DNA from: Chondrilla cf. caribensis
Taxonomy: Eukaryota > Porifera > Demospongiae > Chondrillida > Chondrillidae
Length of the DNA: 35,000 nt
Assembly (NCBI GenBank): GCA_964020155.1
Contig: OZ026546.1
Location: forward strand, 357,501 to 392,500
Direction of reading: 5' to 3'
The translations under genes were made by a program, and so were the position numbers. Below the pieces are notes generated by a model. The model saw only the letters and a program-made list of their open reading frames with translations. It was not told where the DNA came from and did no database searches. This document shows positions 11,801 through 23,650 of this stretch, piece after piece. Positions within the stretch are counted from its first letter, which is position 1; each line of letters begins with the position of its first letter.

Positions 11801-14755
11801 CCTACGGAGATGAAAATTGTTTCATAAGTTAGTATAGATCAACAGCTAGATTCTCATAAAATATCATGTAGACACGCCCCCTTTCCCATGAGCTACGCAA
11901 AAAGGTGCTTAACGTTATTTCATCCTATACCTTCCCATACATTACAAACTATTAAGCACCTCCGGATGTAGTTGAAGTGAGGGACTACCTACGGAGATGA
12001 AAATTGTTTCATAAGTTAGTATAGATCAACAGCTAGATTCTCATAAAATATCATGTTGACACGTCCCCTCTCCCATGAGCTATGCAAAAAGGTGCTTAAC
12101 GTTATTTCATCCTATACCTTCCCATACATTAAAAAATATTAAGCACCTCCGGATGTAGTTCAAGTTAGGGACCACCTACGGAGATGAAAACTGTTTCATA
12201 AGTTAGTATAGGTCCACAACTAGGTCCTCATAAAATGTCATGTTGACACTCCCCCTCTCCCATGAGCTACACACAAAGGTGCTTAGCGTTTTTTCAACCT
12301 ATACCTTCCCATACATTGCAAAATATTAAGCACCTCCGGATGTAGTTAAAGTTAGGGACAACCTACGGAGATGAAAATTGTTTTATAAATTAGTATAGGT
12401 TCACAGCTAGGTCCTCATAAAATATTATGTGGACACGCCCCCTCTCCCATGAGCTACGCAAAAAGGTGCTTAACGTTATTTCATCCTATACCTTCCCATA
12501 CATAAAATATTAAGCACCTCCGGATGTAGTTCAAGTTCAGGACCACCTACGGAGATGAAAACTATTTCATAAGTTAGTATAGGTCCACAGCTAGGTCCTC
12601 ATAAAATATCGTGTTGACACGTCCCCTCTCCCACGAGCTACGCAAAAAGGTGCTTAATGTTATTTCATCCTATACCTTCCCATACATTAAAAAATATTAA
12701 GCACCTCCGGATGTAGTTCAAGTTAGGGACCACCTACGGAGATGAAAACTGTTTCATAAGTTAGTATAGGTCCACAACTAGGTCCTCATAAAATATCATG
12801 TTGACACTCCCCCTCTCCCATGAGCTACACACAAAGGTGCTTAGCGTTTTTTCAACCTATACCTTCCCATACATTGCAAAATATTAAGCACCTCCGGATG
12901 TAGTTAAAGTTAGGGACCACCTATGGAGATGAAAATTGTTTTATAAATTAGTATAGGTTCACAGCTAGGTCCTCATAAAATATCATATTGACACGCCTCC
13001 TTTCCCATGAGCTACGCAAAAAGGTGCTTAACGTTATTTCATCCTATACCTTCCCATACATTAACAAATATTAAGCACCTCCGGATGTAGTTAAAGTTAG
13101 GGACCACCTACGGAGATGAAAATTGTTTCATATGTTAGTATAGGTCCACAGCTAGGTTCTCATAAAATATCATGTTGACGCGCCCCCTTTCCCATGAGCT
13201 ACGCAAAAAGGTGCTTAACGTTATTTCATCCTATACCTTCCCATACATTAAAAATTATTAAGCACCTCCGGATGTAGTTCAAGTTAGGGTCCACCTATGG
13301 AGATGAAAATTGTTTCATAAGTTAGTATAGATCCACAGCTAGGTCCTCATAAATTATTATGTGGACACGCCCCCTCTCCCATGAGCTACACAAAAAGATG
13401 CTTAGCGGTATTTCATCCTATACCTTCCCATACATTACAAACAATTAAGCACCTCCGGATGTAGTTAAAGTTAGGGACTACCTACGGAGATGAAAACGGT
13501 TTCATACGTTAGTATAGGTCCACAGCTAGGTCCTCATGAATTATCATATTGACACTCCCCCTCTCCCATGAGCTACACAAAAAGGTGCTTAGCGGTATTT
13601 CATCCTATACCTTCCCATACATTAAAAAATATTAAGCACCTCCGGATGTAGTTAAAGTTAGGGACCACCTACGGAGATGATAATTGTTTCATACGTTAGT
13701 ATAGGTCCACAGCTAGGTCCTCATAAAATATTATGTGGACACGCCCCCTCTCCCATGAGCTACACAAAAAGGTGCTTAGCGGTATTTCATCCTATACCTT
13801 CCCATACATTACAAACTATTAAGCACCTCCGGATGTAGTTGAAGTGAGGGACTACCTACGGAGATGAAAATTGTTTCATAAGTTAGTATAGGTCCACAGC
13901 TATTTTCTCGTAAATTATCATATTGACACTCTCCCTCTCCCATGAGCTACACAAAAAGGTGCTTAGCGTTTTTTCATCCTATACCTTCCCATACATTAAA
14001 AATATTAAGCACCTCCGGATGTAGTTCAAGTTAGGGACCACCTATGGAGATGATAATTGTTTCATACGTTAGTATAGGTCCACAACTAGGTCCTCATAAA
14101 ATATTATGTGGACACGCCCCCTCTCCCATGAGCTACACAAAAAGGTGCTTAGCGGTATTTCATCCTATACCTTCCCATACATTACAAACTATTAAGCACC
14201 TCCGGATGTAGTTGAAGTGAGGGACCACCTACGGAGATGAAAATTGTTTCATAAGTTAGTATAGGTCCACAGCTAGATTCTCATAAAATATCATGTGGAC
14301 ACGACCCCTCTCCCATGAGCTACACAAAAAGGTGCTTAACGTTATTTCATCCTATACCTTCCCATACATTAAAAATAATAAGCACCTCCAGATGTAGTTC
14401 AAGTTCGGGACCACCTACGGAGATGAAAATTGTTTCATAAGTTAGTATAGGTCCACAGCTAGGTCCTCATAAAATATCATGTGGACACGCCCCCTCTCCC
14501 ATGAGCTACACAAAAAGGTGCTTAACGTTATTTCATCCTATACCTTCCCATACATTAAAAATAATAAGCACCTCCAGATGTAGTTCAAGTTCGGGACCAC
14601 CTACGGAGATGAAAATTGTTTCATAAGTTAGTATAGGTCCACAGCTAGGTTCTCATAAAATATCATGTTGACACTCCCCCTCTCCCATGAGCTACTCAAA
14701 AAGGTGCTTAACGTTATTTCATTCTATACCTTCCCATACATTACAAAATATTAAT
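8801..14755 (+). repeat. Satellite array 1: about 32 tandem units of ~186 bp
   Basis: Head-to-tail units starting near GGGACCACCTACGGAGATG. Starts at 8806, 8992, 9179 and 9363 give a period of 184-187 bp. Each unit contains CCCCTCTCCCATGAGCTACG, then GGTGCTTAACGTTATTTCAT and, about 45 bp further, TTAAGCACCTCCGGATG. GGTGCTTAA and TTAAGCACC form a 9-bp inverted repeat in every unit. Variants recur at multiples of the unit (for example TTAGCGTTTTTTCAACC near 11537, 12285 and 12843), a sign of higher-order blocks. No coding potential. Confidence 0.95.
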
Positions 14756-14843
14756 ATAATATATACATGTATTCATGAGTATGCATGCATTTGTAATTAC
14801 TGGTTAATAAATGAAATATTATATGCACGCACAGTCACTCAGT

Positions 14844-17231
14844 CTAGTAATGAAGGTTTGCATATTCTCTGTCAGAAGATGGAAATAAACTGTAATAAAA
14901 GTCAAATTCTGTTCTGAACCTGTCGAGAACCGCCTGGATTGTTCCTCTTGGAATACTGGAGGATGTGATGAACAAGAGAAGGATGACATGAAAGAGGTTA
15001 CAACAAGAATTAACATGGCTGTTGAAAATGATTGAATCATTGGATTATTTATAATAATATTATAAAGTGGTATCTGTGATTTAATAAGAACAAAATAAGA
15101 TTAATTACTTTACAAGCCACACCCATTTGACCTTCCTCTGCACTGAACACACCCACATGACTTCTCCCTTCACACTGGCCACACCCACATGATCCTCCAC
15201 ACTAACCACACTCACATAATCCTCCCTCTACACTGGTCACACCCACATGACCTTCCCTCTGCACTGGCCACACCTACATGACCCACCCCCTAAACTGACA
15301 ACGTGCCCCAAACACACGTGCTGTCTACTTACTCCTCATCTGGAGCTGCCTCAAAGCTGAAACCAGCCCTTTTAGTAAATTCCTCCTTCAGCTTGGCTCT
15401 CTCTCCAGGAGGAACCTGGCCAAAGTACAAATTCATCATTTCCTTCATTGACAGTGTGGAGTGTTCACTGCGAGTGTGATACAGCCACTGGGGTGCTCCA
15501 ACCTCATGTAGTACTTGGGATATGTCATCCGTCATTGAGTGGAAGTTACCGTAGAATGTGTAGTTCACAACACAGGGGTTACACAGGTGAAACATGGGCA
15601 TGAAGTGCTGCTCCATATCCCTACAATGGAGTGAGGGACAGAGGATAAGAAGACTACTTCTGCAACAGTCACCATTGTGTAACGTTTCAGTCTCCTATCT
15701 TAACACTACGATCCGAAACAAGCGGAACAAGACGTTTAAACTCTTCATTAATACATAATTCATCCACTTAGAACTCTAGTACAACTACTAACAACTGCTA
15801 TATCCCAACGACTTTACTGTCCTTTATAAGCATACAAAATCACACACAAATCACAAAGATCTAGAACATACAAAGGTGACTACTCTAATAGATTAAGTAT
15901 GAGGTAATGGCATAGGATGATGGTCTGCTGCACTATGATATATGTAACAATAAACAGTACAAAGTACAGAATCTGATGAGCTACACCATGGAGAAGACAC
16001 TACAATACACAGCTACACAATTAATCATTTAATTTAGTTCCTTATTGGCTTTTACAGAGGTTTATGATACTTACATATCCCTCATCCACAATTTGACTTG
16101 AATTTCATTATGATACCAAAATCTTTTGCAACATGTTTAACTTATTATACATAATGATTTCTACCTACGTATATTCTATCGTGAGAAATAGCTGCACACA
16201 TCAAAAAGTTCACTCACGATAGTTCTTGTTTGGACAAATATGTCATATAATCTGTAAACGGCACATACTGGACCACTTCCCCATTGCTCACAACCTCCTT
16301 GAAAACCTTCTTGAAATCCCCAGGTGACAGGAAGCGGGCAACTTCATCTTTTTGACCAAAGTGCAGTCTTTTATCACTGCTCAGGGGAACTTCCAGCTGC
16401 ATAAGATGATAAATCACACACCAGACACCTGAACCCAATAGTGAATACAGAGACCACAGGATCTGGTGTAGTGGTGTGCAGTGGAGCAGGAGACACCTGT
16501 GAGGTTTAATTTGTATTTTATATGTAATTTGATTGTCAGTCGGGTTGGGGTTGTTTGGTGAAACATATGTACTTTCTGTAACTTGTAAATTTGTCTGTTT
16601 CCAAGTAAAATCACAATTTTTTCCCCTTGTTTAACCCTTCATCTACACACCTTGTACAAGTATACCTGTTCTGAGAATCTCTACCCTTCAACCACACACC
16701 TTGAACAAGTGTACATGTGCCCTGTTCCCAGACACTCTACCCTTCAACCACACACCTTGTACAAGTGTACATGTGCCCTGTTCCCAGACACTCTACCCTT
16801 CAACCACACACCTTGTACAAGTGTACATGTACCCCTTTTCCCAGATACTCTACCCACGTACCTTATCTTTATATCCAGACATCATTCGTTCCAAGGGATC
16901 TCGGAGAATCATGAACTTGTAGTATGTTTTTAGTCTTTTCTCTCTTTCTGGTTGAGATAACCTTTGAAGCAGAATCTTTTTTGTATTTGGTCCGTGGATG
17001 TCAGGACGACGGAGCGTCTGATTGGCTTCAATCAGACCATTGAGATATTCCAGTACAGGCTTGAAACTTGTACAACCAGCTACAAAAATGTCGATTAAAT
17101 ATGTTATAGGAACACACCCAAAACCACAGCAATGTACACTTGTGATTCTTGTAATATTATAAAAACAGCATGTACTTACACACATGCACACACACATACA
17201 CACACAAACCACACACACGCACGCATGCACG

Positions 17232-17282
<51 letters not shown>

Positions 17283-17295
17283 ACCACACACATGG

Positions 17296-17367
<72 letters not shown>

Positions 17368-17402
17368 CACAACACACAAACACACAAACACACACACACA
17401 CA

Positions 17403-17435
<33 letters not shown>

Positions 17436-17521
17436 CAACCTTTAGGTACAAAACAGTATATGATCTTATACTTACACACATGCACACACATACACACACA
17501 AACCACACACACGCACGCATG

Positions 17522-17584
<63 letters not shown>

Positions 17585-17601
17585 GTAAACCACACACATG
17601 G

Positions 17602-17657
<56 letters not shown>

Positions 17658-17713
17658 GTAAACCACACACATGGACGCACACACACACACACATATGTAA
17701 ACCACACACATGG

Positions 17714-17763
<50 letters not shown>

Positions 17764-17772
17764 CACAACACA

Positions 17773-17846
<74 letters not shown>

Positions 17847-20403
17847 AACCTTTGGGTACAAAACAGTATATGATCTTATACTTGTCATCATACATTAAAT
17901 GTTTGTATGCAGTTGTCATGTCAACATTTCTAGCTTCTTCATGAGAATTGCAGAACTTCAACACTGCTTCATGTTGTGACCTGTGTGTGTCTGGAGGAAT
18001 AGTACACAAACATCATCATTGGAATAGTATAAATGAACACATACAACCCATATACCGTATATGTTTTAACATTCGTGGGATTAACCTTCACGGATCTAGT
18101 CTAGCTACGTAGCTAGACCGGCCCTAAAAGGCGCTGAGGGGCAGAAAATGAAAACGGTCAAGCCCAAGTAGTGATCAGTTCATACCTACCAACTAACAAA
18201 CAACACATATGGAGTGCCCATGGTTCACCTTACACCACCTACGTGTTAGGACAGAGGGAAGCAAGGAAAAAATGGATCTAGTGTTGTATGGGCAGTTTGA
18301 CGATTATATGTAAAGATTATTGCCGGAACACGCAGAAGACAAACTACATACGTTTACGAAAGTTTTTGCATGTTCGTTCATCAGAGATAAAAGTGAGGAT
18401 ACAACTGGGACTGAATATGGTAGCTCTTCATACTTCATTTGCAATCCTTTGTTGAATGTATGACACCACGGGATATATGTACGTACGTAGACTATTTGAA
18501 GATCGGCGACCCATTGTGAACGGTCGGGAGACATACAATTGTATCATGTCCTTGCAAAATACTAGTAATGGTGTTCATCTGACTGTCAGATTGGTGAATA
18601 TTCTCAGCCAGCTTTAATGCTGACAATGAGTACACACATAATATGATCCTCCCTAACACCCAACAATTAACTAAACCGAATCACTGAATATCATTGCCAA
18701 GATTCGTGGCAGTAGCATTTCATTGGTGGATGGTCACACGCTCAGGTGTGAACTGATCACTGCTCGGGCTAGACCTTCCCTCCCTTTGCTGCTCCTCGGC
18801 ACCTTTCAAGGATGGTCTAGCTAGCTAGACTATCGTGGATCGCGATTTTCGCAGTCTATGACGTAACCATCTGTCTGGTCAAAATTTCGTGGGATGAACA
18901 TTCGTGGATCGATAACTGCTGATCCACAAAAACTGCAATAATTTAACCCCACGAAAGTAAAGTGACGGTAATCTATCTACAGTGGAATCTCACTAACTGG
19001 AACCTCCAGGGGACCACATGGAAAGTTCGATATAGAGAGTCCCAGTTACTGCATGAAAGTAAAGAATTCCAATGAAGAATTAGTAAAGTCATAGTTGCCA
19101 ACCCTTGTAAGTTACCATCAAGGACACATATATGTATCTACACCTAGCTACGTGCTGCGGATGAAATGATGCAACGAATCTTATGCCCGTCCAGCATTAT
19201 TGATTATGCCTGATTAAAATAGTGAAAGTAGTCTGGAACCTTGTTAAATATTGTACTATATTTGGTGTAAATGTATGCATTCTAGTTCACTACTGCAATT
19301 TAAAAAATAAAAGGTACGGTACTTTCAGTAAAAAACTGGACGTACTACGGGCGTACCCGTACCCGTTTTTTAACCGTACGTAGTCGACACGTCCGTAACC
19401 AGTACTTCTACTGCATTCTTCAGCAAGTGATAATTACTTGAGGCGCAGGTGACAATGAAACGTCATAATTATTGCGCAATGACGGTGTGATTGGATTCCG
19501 CGAGACGAAGAAAAATGGCTTATTCGATCGATGTATACCAGCGAATTCGAGTGCTAATCTTTCGGAAACAGAGGATTAGCACGGAATATTCGAACTACAT
19601 GGTTTTCTAACCTTTTAGACTTACCGCTGTCGCTCTCGGACACTTTTTTGCCAGGCGAAGGCTCGTCTCTGCCTTAAACGAGTTCGAATCAACCGAGCGG
19701 GATTCTGACGGGGACGATCTTTCCAACGGACGTTACTCTTCTCACGAAAGAAGTCTTCTGGATTCCTTTTACACTTGAAAAAACGCTTAAGGTTTGACAT
19801 TCGAACTAACAGACTTTCTATACTTGTAGGATATAGCGCTTGTCCTGGGACTTCAAACTTTGTTCGATTTAGCGCGATGTTCGAGTGAACCATAGTCGAA
19901 TTAACGCGATTCGACTGTATGTAGTCTACTTATCTAAGGTAGGGGAGCCGTCATTCCGAATGAATAGCCTCAGATACAGATACCATAGGCGGATGAATGG
20001 TTTGGCAAGTTGGGGGGCCTAAAGGCCATGGTGCTGAACTCATGATTAATATTGCAATTGTGTCCATGCAGGCAATACTCTACATAGACATTCTTGGCCC
20101 CACCTTTGTGATGAGTGGGGGGGCCATGGCCCCCCTGCCCCCCCCTGTTCCGCCGCCTATGGATACAGAGCATATTGAAACCGACTAAAGCTACGCTTAG
20201 ATAGAATAATAAGTCCACATACCTACAATATGATTCTTTTCAGTGCCGTAAGGATAACGTGGTCTTTCCCTACTGCTGGTCTTAGATAAGACCCATTCTT
20301 CTCCTTGGTCAAATTGGTAATACCAAAAAGAGGCAGACACGACGAAAACGATGGCCAAACATATAACACATTTGTACGCAGTGGTGAGATTGCTCAACCA
20401 CAT
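14844..20403 (-). CDS. Carbohydrate sulfotransferase copy 2 (complete, 6 exons, 372 aa)
   Basis: Type II Golgi sulfotransferase of the Sulfotransfer_2 (CHST8-14) family. Exons in transcript order: 20403-20223, 17990-17850, 17079-16862, 16396-16218, 15620-15333, 14955-14844 (181, 141, 218, 179, 288 and 112 nt; in frame, ending TAG). Exon 1 gives a signal anchor at about residues 9-28 followed by WYYQFD. PAPS motifs are CFVPKAGCTSFKPV (exons 2/3) and ILRDPLERMMSGYKDK (exon 3). The C-terminal part has HFMPMFHLCNPC, and exon 6 reads DIPRGTIQAVLDRF to LHY. Exon 4 differs from copies 1 and 3 (HFGQKDEVARFLSPGDF). Intron 1 is 2.2 kb and holds three putative mobile elements; intron 2 is a 650-bp CA tract. 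Assigning exon 1 to this copy rests on phase and order. The exact glycan substrate cannot be told. Confidence 0.82.
15115..15315. repeat. 31-bp minisatellite in the last intron of copy 2
   Basis: About six degenerate units of the same minisatellite as at 4830-5515, between exon 5's donor and exon 6. Confidence 0.85.
15640..16210. other. Intron 4 of copy 2
   Basis: AT-rich intron with no recognisable repeat. It is not clearly similar to intron 4 of copies 1 and 3. Confidence 0.55.
16640..16860. repeat. 56-bp minisatellite in intron 3 of copy 2
   Basis: About four units of 56 bp (CTACCCTTCAACCACACACC recurs at 16681, 16737 and 16793), adjacent to the exon 3 donor. Same family as at 6585-6732. 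Confidence 0.85.
17170..17846. repeat. Compound CA microsatellite, about 650 bp, intron 2 of copy 2
   Basis: Long CA tract with internal duplications: the block CATATGTAAACCACACACAT with GGACGC occurs repeatedly at 17580-17715, and CGCACGCATGCACGCAC twice. An exon fragment lies inside it (17434-17473). Alternating purine-pyrimidine DNA of this length can form Z-DNA and is a common recombination hotspot. Confidence 0.95.
17434..17473 (-). pseudogene. Duplicated 3' end of sulfotransferase exon 2 inside the CA tract
   Basis: 40 bp identical to the end of exon 2 plus its donor (KYKIIYCFVPK then gttggtg), flanked on both sides by CA repeat. It has TTTAGG as in copies 1 and 3, while the true exon 2 of copy 2 has TTTGGG. 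It keeps a splice donor but no acceptor. Confidence 0.85.
18053..18970. mobile_element. Putative MITE with TACCGT ends
   Basis: The left end TACCGTATATG...TTCGTGGGATTAA and the inverted right end TACCGTCACTT...TTCGTGGGGTTAA are similar. Further in, TCTAGCTACGTAGCTAGACC has an inverted partner near 18817-18835. No transposase is seen. The open frame at 18304-18534 is not recognised. Confidence 0.4.
18980..19917. mobile_element. Putative pogo-like non-autonomous element
   Basis: It begins TA-CAGTGGAATCTCACTAAC and ends inverted as TTAACGCGATTCGACTG-TA. The inverted ends match at roughly 18 of 25 positions and are flanked by TA. The interior open frame (19621-19893, minus) has no recognised domain. 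It could be two different nested elements. Confidence 0.35.
19984..20161. mobile_element. 178-bp MITE with 5-bp target duplication GATAC
   Basis: Ends CATAGGCGG and CCGCCTATG are perfect inverted repeats. GATAC flanks both sides (19979-19983 and 20162-20166). The interior contains an inverted G/C-rich stretch (GGGGGGGCCATGGCCCCCC). It lies in intron 1 of copy 2, 61 bp after the exon 1 donor. Confidence 0.8.
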
Positions 20404-21254
20404 AGCTTCTCACTACCACTAGCTATCACTGAGAGGATCCGGGCATTCTTCTCCGTATAACGAGCATCTAAAACTCTACGTCTCACCTCACGAACAGTTC
20501 TGTTCTTCAGGCGTTCCATATTTATTACAGGCGCTTACGAAGTGTCAGAGCATAGACGTGTAGAGTCTCTGGTCAGTGTCAACTTGGGATGAACATACCG
20601 TACGTACCTGACCGCGGATCCAGTAGGTCGATAACGTATCGATATTCATAGTCTAAGATATTAAGTGATTTAGAATAATTATTATCATTGTTCATGAATA
20701 CCGGTAGCGCTATCTATGTTATGTGATGAATATCATTATAATTACGTATGCACACACAAAATCATTAAGATGTGAAAAACAATAACCAGCTGTCTTTGAA
20801 CTTGGGAAGTATCTCAGTTTGTAATGTTTTACACCATAAAATTAATTTAACTATTATTATGATAATACTTGCAAATAAAGTGAAATTCCCATCTGTGTGT
20901 GCGTGCGTGCTGCGTGCGTGCGTGCCCGCGCGCGTGTGTGCGTGTGTGTAATGGCATGTATTGGTGTTTGTCATTTATGCACTATTGCAATATTGGGCTT
21001 CACTTGAGCATCTCAAGTATCCAGTGCCTGGCACAGTTGTTTAAAAGATTAGCAAGTAAAGGATAAAAGTTGTGCACATGGCATTGTCCTTCTGATATAG
21101 TCCCTGTTAAGTATATCGTGTAGTGTTGGGGTCAGTATAGCATAACAGCTAGGAATCATCTCAAACCGTGAATATGTAACATTATATAAGTGTACTAGGT
21201 GGCTCTTGAGTTATTGTGTAGCAGCTGTGCTGGAAACAACCATTTAAAGACTAT
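20404..21254. other. Upstream flank of copy 2, otherwise unassigned
   Basis: The first ~70 bp share blocks with 2728-2800 upstream of the orphan exon (TATAACGAGCATCTA), so they are probably promoter or 5' UTR. A G/C-alternating microsatellite lies at 20895-20952. Nothing else recognised. Confidence 0.4.
20895..20952. repeat. GTGC/GCGT microsatellite
   Basis: Alternating GTGTGC, GTGCGTGC and CGCGCG run of about 58 bp, prone to Z-DNA. Confidence 0.85.
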
Positions 21255-21259
21255 TATCA

Positions 21260-21680
21260 CAGGCCCGTACGCAGGCTTCACAAAAGGGGGGTTACATTTT
21301 TAGTCCAGTTCATATCCACCTGTAATCACACATGCATGCCATCACAATTATATAGATCATCATTGAAGGTTTAATATTAAGCAACACATGCAACTTATGT
21401 CTGGTCATGTCATAAATATATGTACATATGCACAGAGCTCAATAATATCTACTGTGCTGAATCAAAATTAGCAAATTAGCTGATTCCAGTCTACATAATC
21501 ATTACATCTATAATGGGGTGGTTGCATCACCTTTGTATCAGATCGAATTACTGTGAAATTTTGATCATTTGTGCCCTAGACAATGGTGGCACTTGGACAA
21601 CAGCATTATTTCATTTCAATGTTTAGACACAAAGGGGGGTTCGGTCGAACCCCCTCGAACCCCCCCTGTGTACAGGCCTG
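21260..21680. mobile_element. 421-bp MITE with 5-bp target duplication TATCA
   Basis: The left end CAGGCCCGTACGCAGG and inverted right end CAGGCCTGTACACAGG match at 13 of 16 positions. TATCA flanks both sides (21255-21259 and 21681-21685). The ends run into G-rich and C-rich stretches (AAAGGGGGGTT; AACCCCCCCT). Superfamily not assigned. Confidence 0.8.
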
Positions 21681-21763
21681 TATCAGGTGACGCACATGGC
21701 AGATGTTGGAGAGGAGATAGCATCATTTGGTATGTATTAGATATACCATGGTATATCTGTACT

Positions 21764-22519
21764 TTGTTGTATGATTGGGGTCAAGATCAAAGGAAAAAGT
21801 GTGCATTCGCAGCGTATACTGCACACTTTTTTCAATTAACACCAACAAAAGTGCGCAATATACGCTAAGCGCCCAGTGTTATCATAACTGTTATCATAAC
21901 AATTAGCTCTTGTCACTTTATTGTCTGGCTTCAATGGCTAGTATCTTCAGTATACATTCATAGCGCTAATAAACCTCTTTCTATTTCTACGAATGGCAAA
22001 CTGTGCAATTCTTGCCCACGGGATCGCAGCTCCATCTTCAGCGTTCCAACGATCGACCTATCGGCTCTAAAAGGAAAGGCTAACAAAGAGAACGTTCCTC
22101 CCGAGGAAAGGTTCAAATTCTTCTTTGATGATGAGAAGCTCGAGAAGCTTGCAGGTCTCTTTGCCCGAATTAATTCAAGTGAGAAGGCAGGACGGCAAGG
22201 AATACCCCCCGCGTACGATCCATTAACTACTTCTTGGCCTTCAGCGCCACATACGACTCACCGGGCCGGCCGGATAAAGCAATCAATCTTTTCGGCGACC
22301 CTGAATTTTCGATATTAAGAAAGCTGGAGAAGCTGCCGCATCGATCCCGTTGGGAAGAATTGCAAAGTTTGCCATACAAATAAGCGCCTACAACAAGCAA
22401 GTTATTATATAGGGAGCTGTGCAATGGCTCTATATTGCACTCGCCCTCGGGCGCTTCGCGCCCGAGGGACTCGAGCAATATATGCGCCATTGCACAGCTC
22501 CCTATATAATAACTATTAC
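21764..22519 (+). mobile_element. Hairpin-ended element, copy A (Crypton-like remnant)
   Basis: 756-bp element beginning TTGTTGTATGATTGGGGTC and ending AATAACTATTAC. Near the start are small inverted repeats (AAAAAGTGTGCA / TGCACACTTTTT; GTTATCATAAC twice). It ends in a 115-bp palindrome. The middle carries a decayed reading frame (ANKENVPPEERFKF, EKLEKLA, then the frame-shifted equivalent of RRQDGKEYP). It lacks about 150 bp present in copy C. No target duplication is visible. Confidence 0.8.
22400..22514. repeat. 115-bp palindrome (cruciform-capable) at the end of element A
   Basis: AGTTATTATATAGGGAGCTG pairs with its inverse at the other side. The centre CCTCGGGCGC-TTC-GCGCCCGAGG is a perfect GC-rich hairpin. 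Copy B keeps the full palindrome; C and D have lost the central part. Confidence 0.95.
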
Positions 22520-22599
22520 ATACATAATACACATTCATGAAATTAAAATTCTAACATTTTTGAAATATCATGGTTGTTATGCTACTAACACAAGCACTA

Positions 22600-22813
22600 T
22601 ACCGTATAGTGGGAAATATTCGCGGGACAAAATTTTCGCGGATTTCGTGGTTTGCCTAACATCCGCGAAAATTTTATCCGTGAACTAGGCGTTCTCGCTG
22701 TTCTGTCGCGTGGCTCTGGCCAGCATCCGCGAAAATTTTATCCGCGAATTTTCATTTTTGGAGCCATCCGCGAAAATTTTGTCCCGCGAAAATTTCCCGC
22801 TATACGGCGCGGT
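22600..22813. mobile_element. MITE with TTCGCGGG inverted ends
   Basis: The left TACCGTATAGTGGGAAA, TTCGCGGGACAAAATTTTCG is inverted at the right, where a CGC is inserted in the outer end. The internal motif TCCGCGAAAATTTTATCCG is repeated. About 210 bp, non-coding. Related in style to 18053-18970. Confidence 0.75.
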
Positions 22814-22974
22814 ACAATGCACTTGTCATGACAATGAGAGAATACCAATTTGTGTGCAATGTTTTATTCCCTACTTGCAAAACTGATTGATTGACTGTGT
22901 GTAATTGGTTATTTAAAGATCTTCAAACGAAGTCTATGCATGAGTAACAAAATATCAACACATCTTGTCATATC

Positions 22975-23451
22975 TTGCTTGGTAACTCCATACAAGAAGT
23001 TGCAAGTCAGCAAAGCAGCCAGGTACACCTGCTCCCAAGACTCTGTGGTCAGACCCATTGCCAGTTAGGAGACCAGACATTAAGGAGACCAGCCAAAAGA
23101 GACGATCTTTCAGACCATACCAAGTCGTTGTCAGTGTTATGCAAGGCTAGAGTGGACGATGAAGACACTGCAGCTCCCCACAACCACAGCACCACCCTAG
23201 CCAGACAAAACCAACCCTTGAAGGATGACAGCAGGACCCCTCATCTCTGGTCCACTACCATCACTAGCCTCCCTGAGCGAGTCCTTGGGTTTGCCCTGAA
23301 CTCTCTGACGGATGTGTTACCCCACAATTCCAACCTCCACCTATGTGGAAGAAGATGTATATTATCATCTACTTCATATAACTTGTGTGGACAACAACAG
23401 ACCCTCATCCAAATGACTGCTAAATGCCTGGCCCTAAGTAGTGGTCTTTAA
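22975..23451 (+). pseudogene. Non-LTR retrotransposon (LINE) ORF2 tail remnant
   Basis: 158-codon frame. Its C-terminal part (RVLGFALNSLTDVLPHNSNL, then LCGRR, YNLCGQQQTLIQ, KCLALSSG) resembles the region after the reverse transcriptase in LINE proteins (pattern: LTDTLP-N-L, CxLC, TLxHxLxxC). The RT core is absent and the N-terminal half is out of pattern, so it is a decayed fragment. Confidence 0.5.
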
Positions 23452-23650
23452 TATTCTCATTCTGACTCATTGTATGAAATGTGTAGGTATATATTTCATA
23501 ATCATTAGTCTAACAACGGCATTTTTGGGACCAAATATCCCAAATTAAATATCACTCAGCAATATCACCATACGATATATACCATCAGGGGAACAGAAGA
23601 CAATAGATTTATGCGCATTAATTGCATTGAAAATACATCTGATTCAATAT
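23452..23650. other. Unassigned AT-rich spacer
   Basis: Contains ATGCGCATTAATT and TTGAAAATACAT, also found just before satellite array 1 (8768-8794). Nothing else recognised. Confidence 0.4.

Noticed and set aside
8801..14755. CRISPR array
   Set aside because: The units are contiguous ~186-bp satellites without unique spacers, in animal DNA.
8801..14755. Hammerhead ribozyme in the satellite unit
   Set aside because: The conserved CTGATGA core is not present in the units.
18304..18534. 76-codon open frame as an additional exon of copy 2
   Set aside because: No similarity to the family, and it lies inside a putative MITE; exon 1 to exon 2 already join in phase without it.
22227..22538. 103-codon open frame, also 23611-23943
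   Set aside because: Antisense shadow of the decayed Crypton-like frame plus the terminal palindrome.
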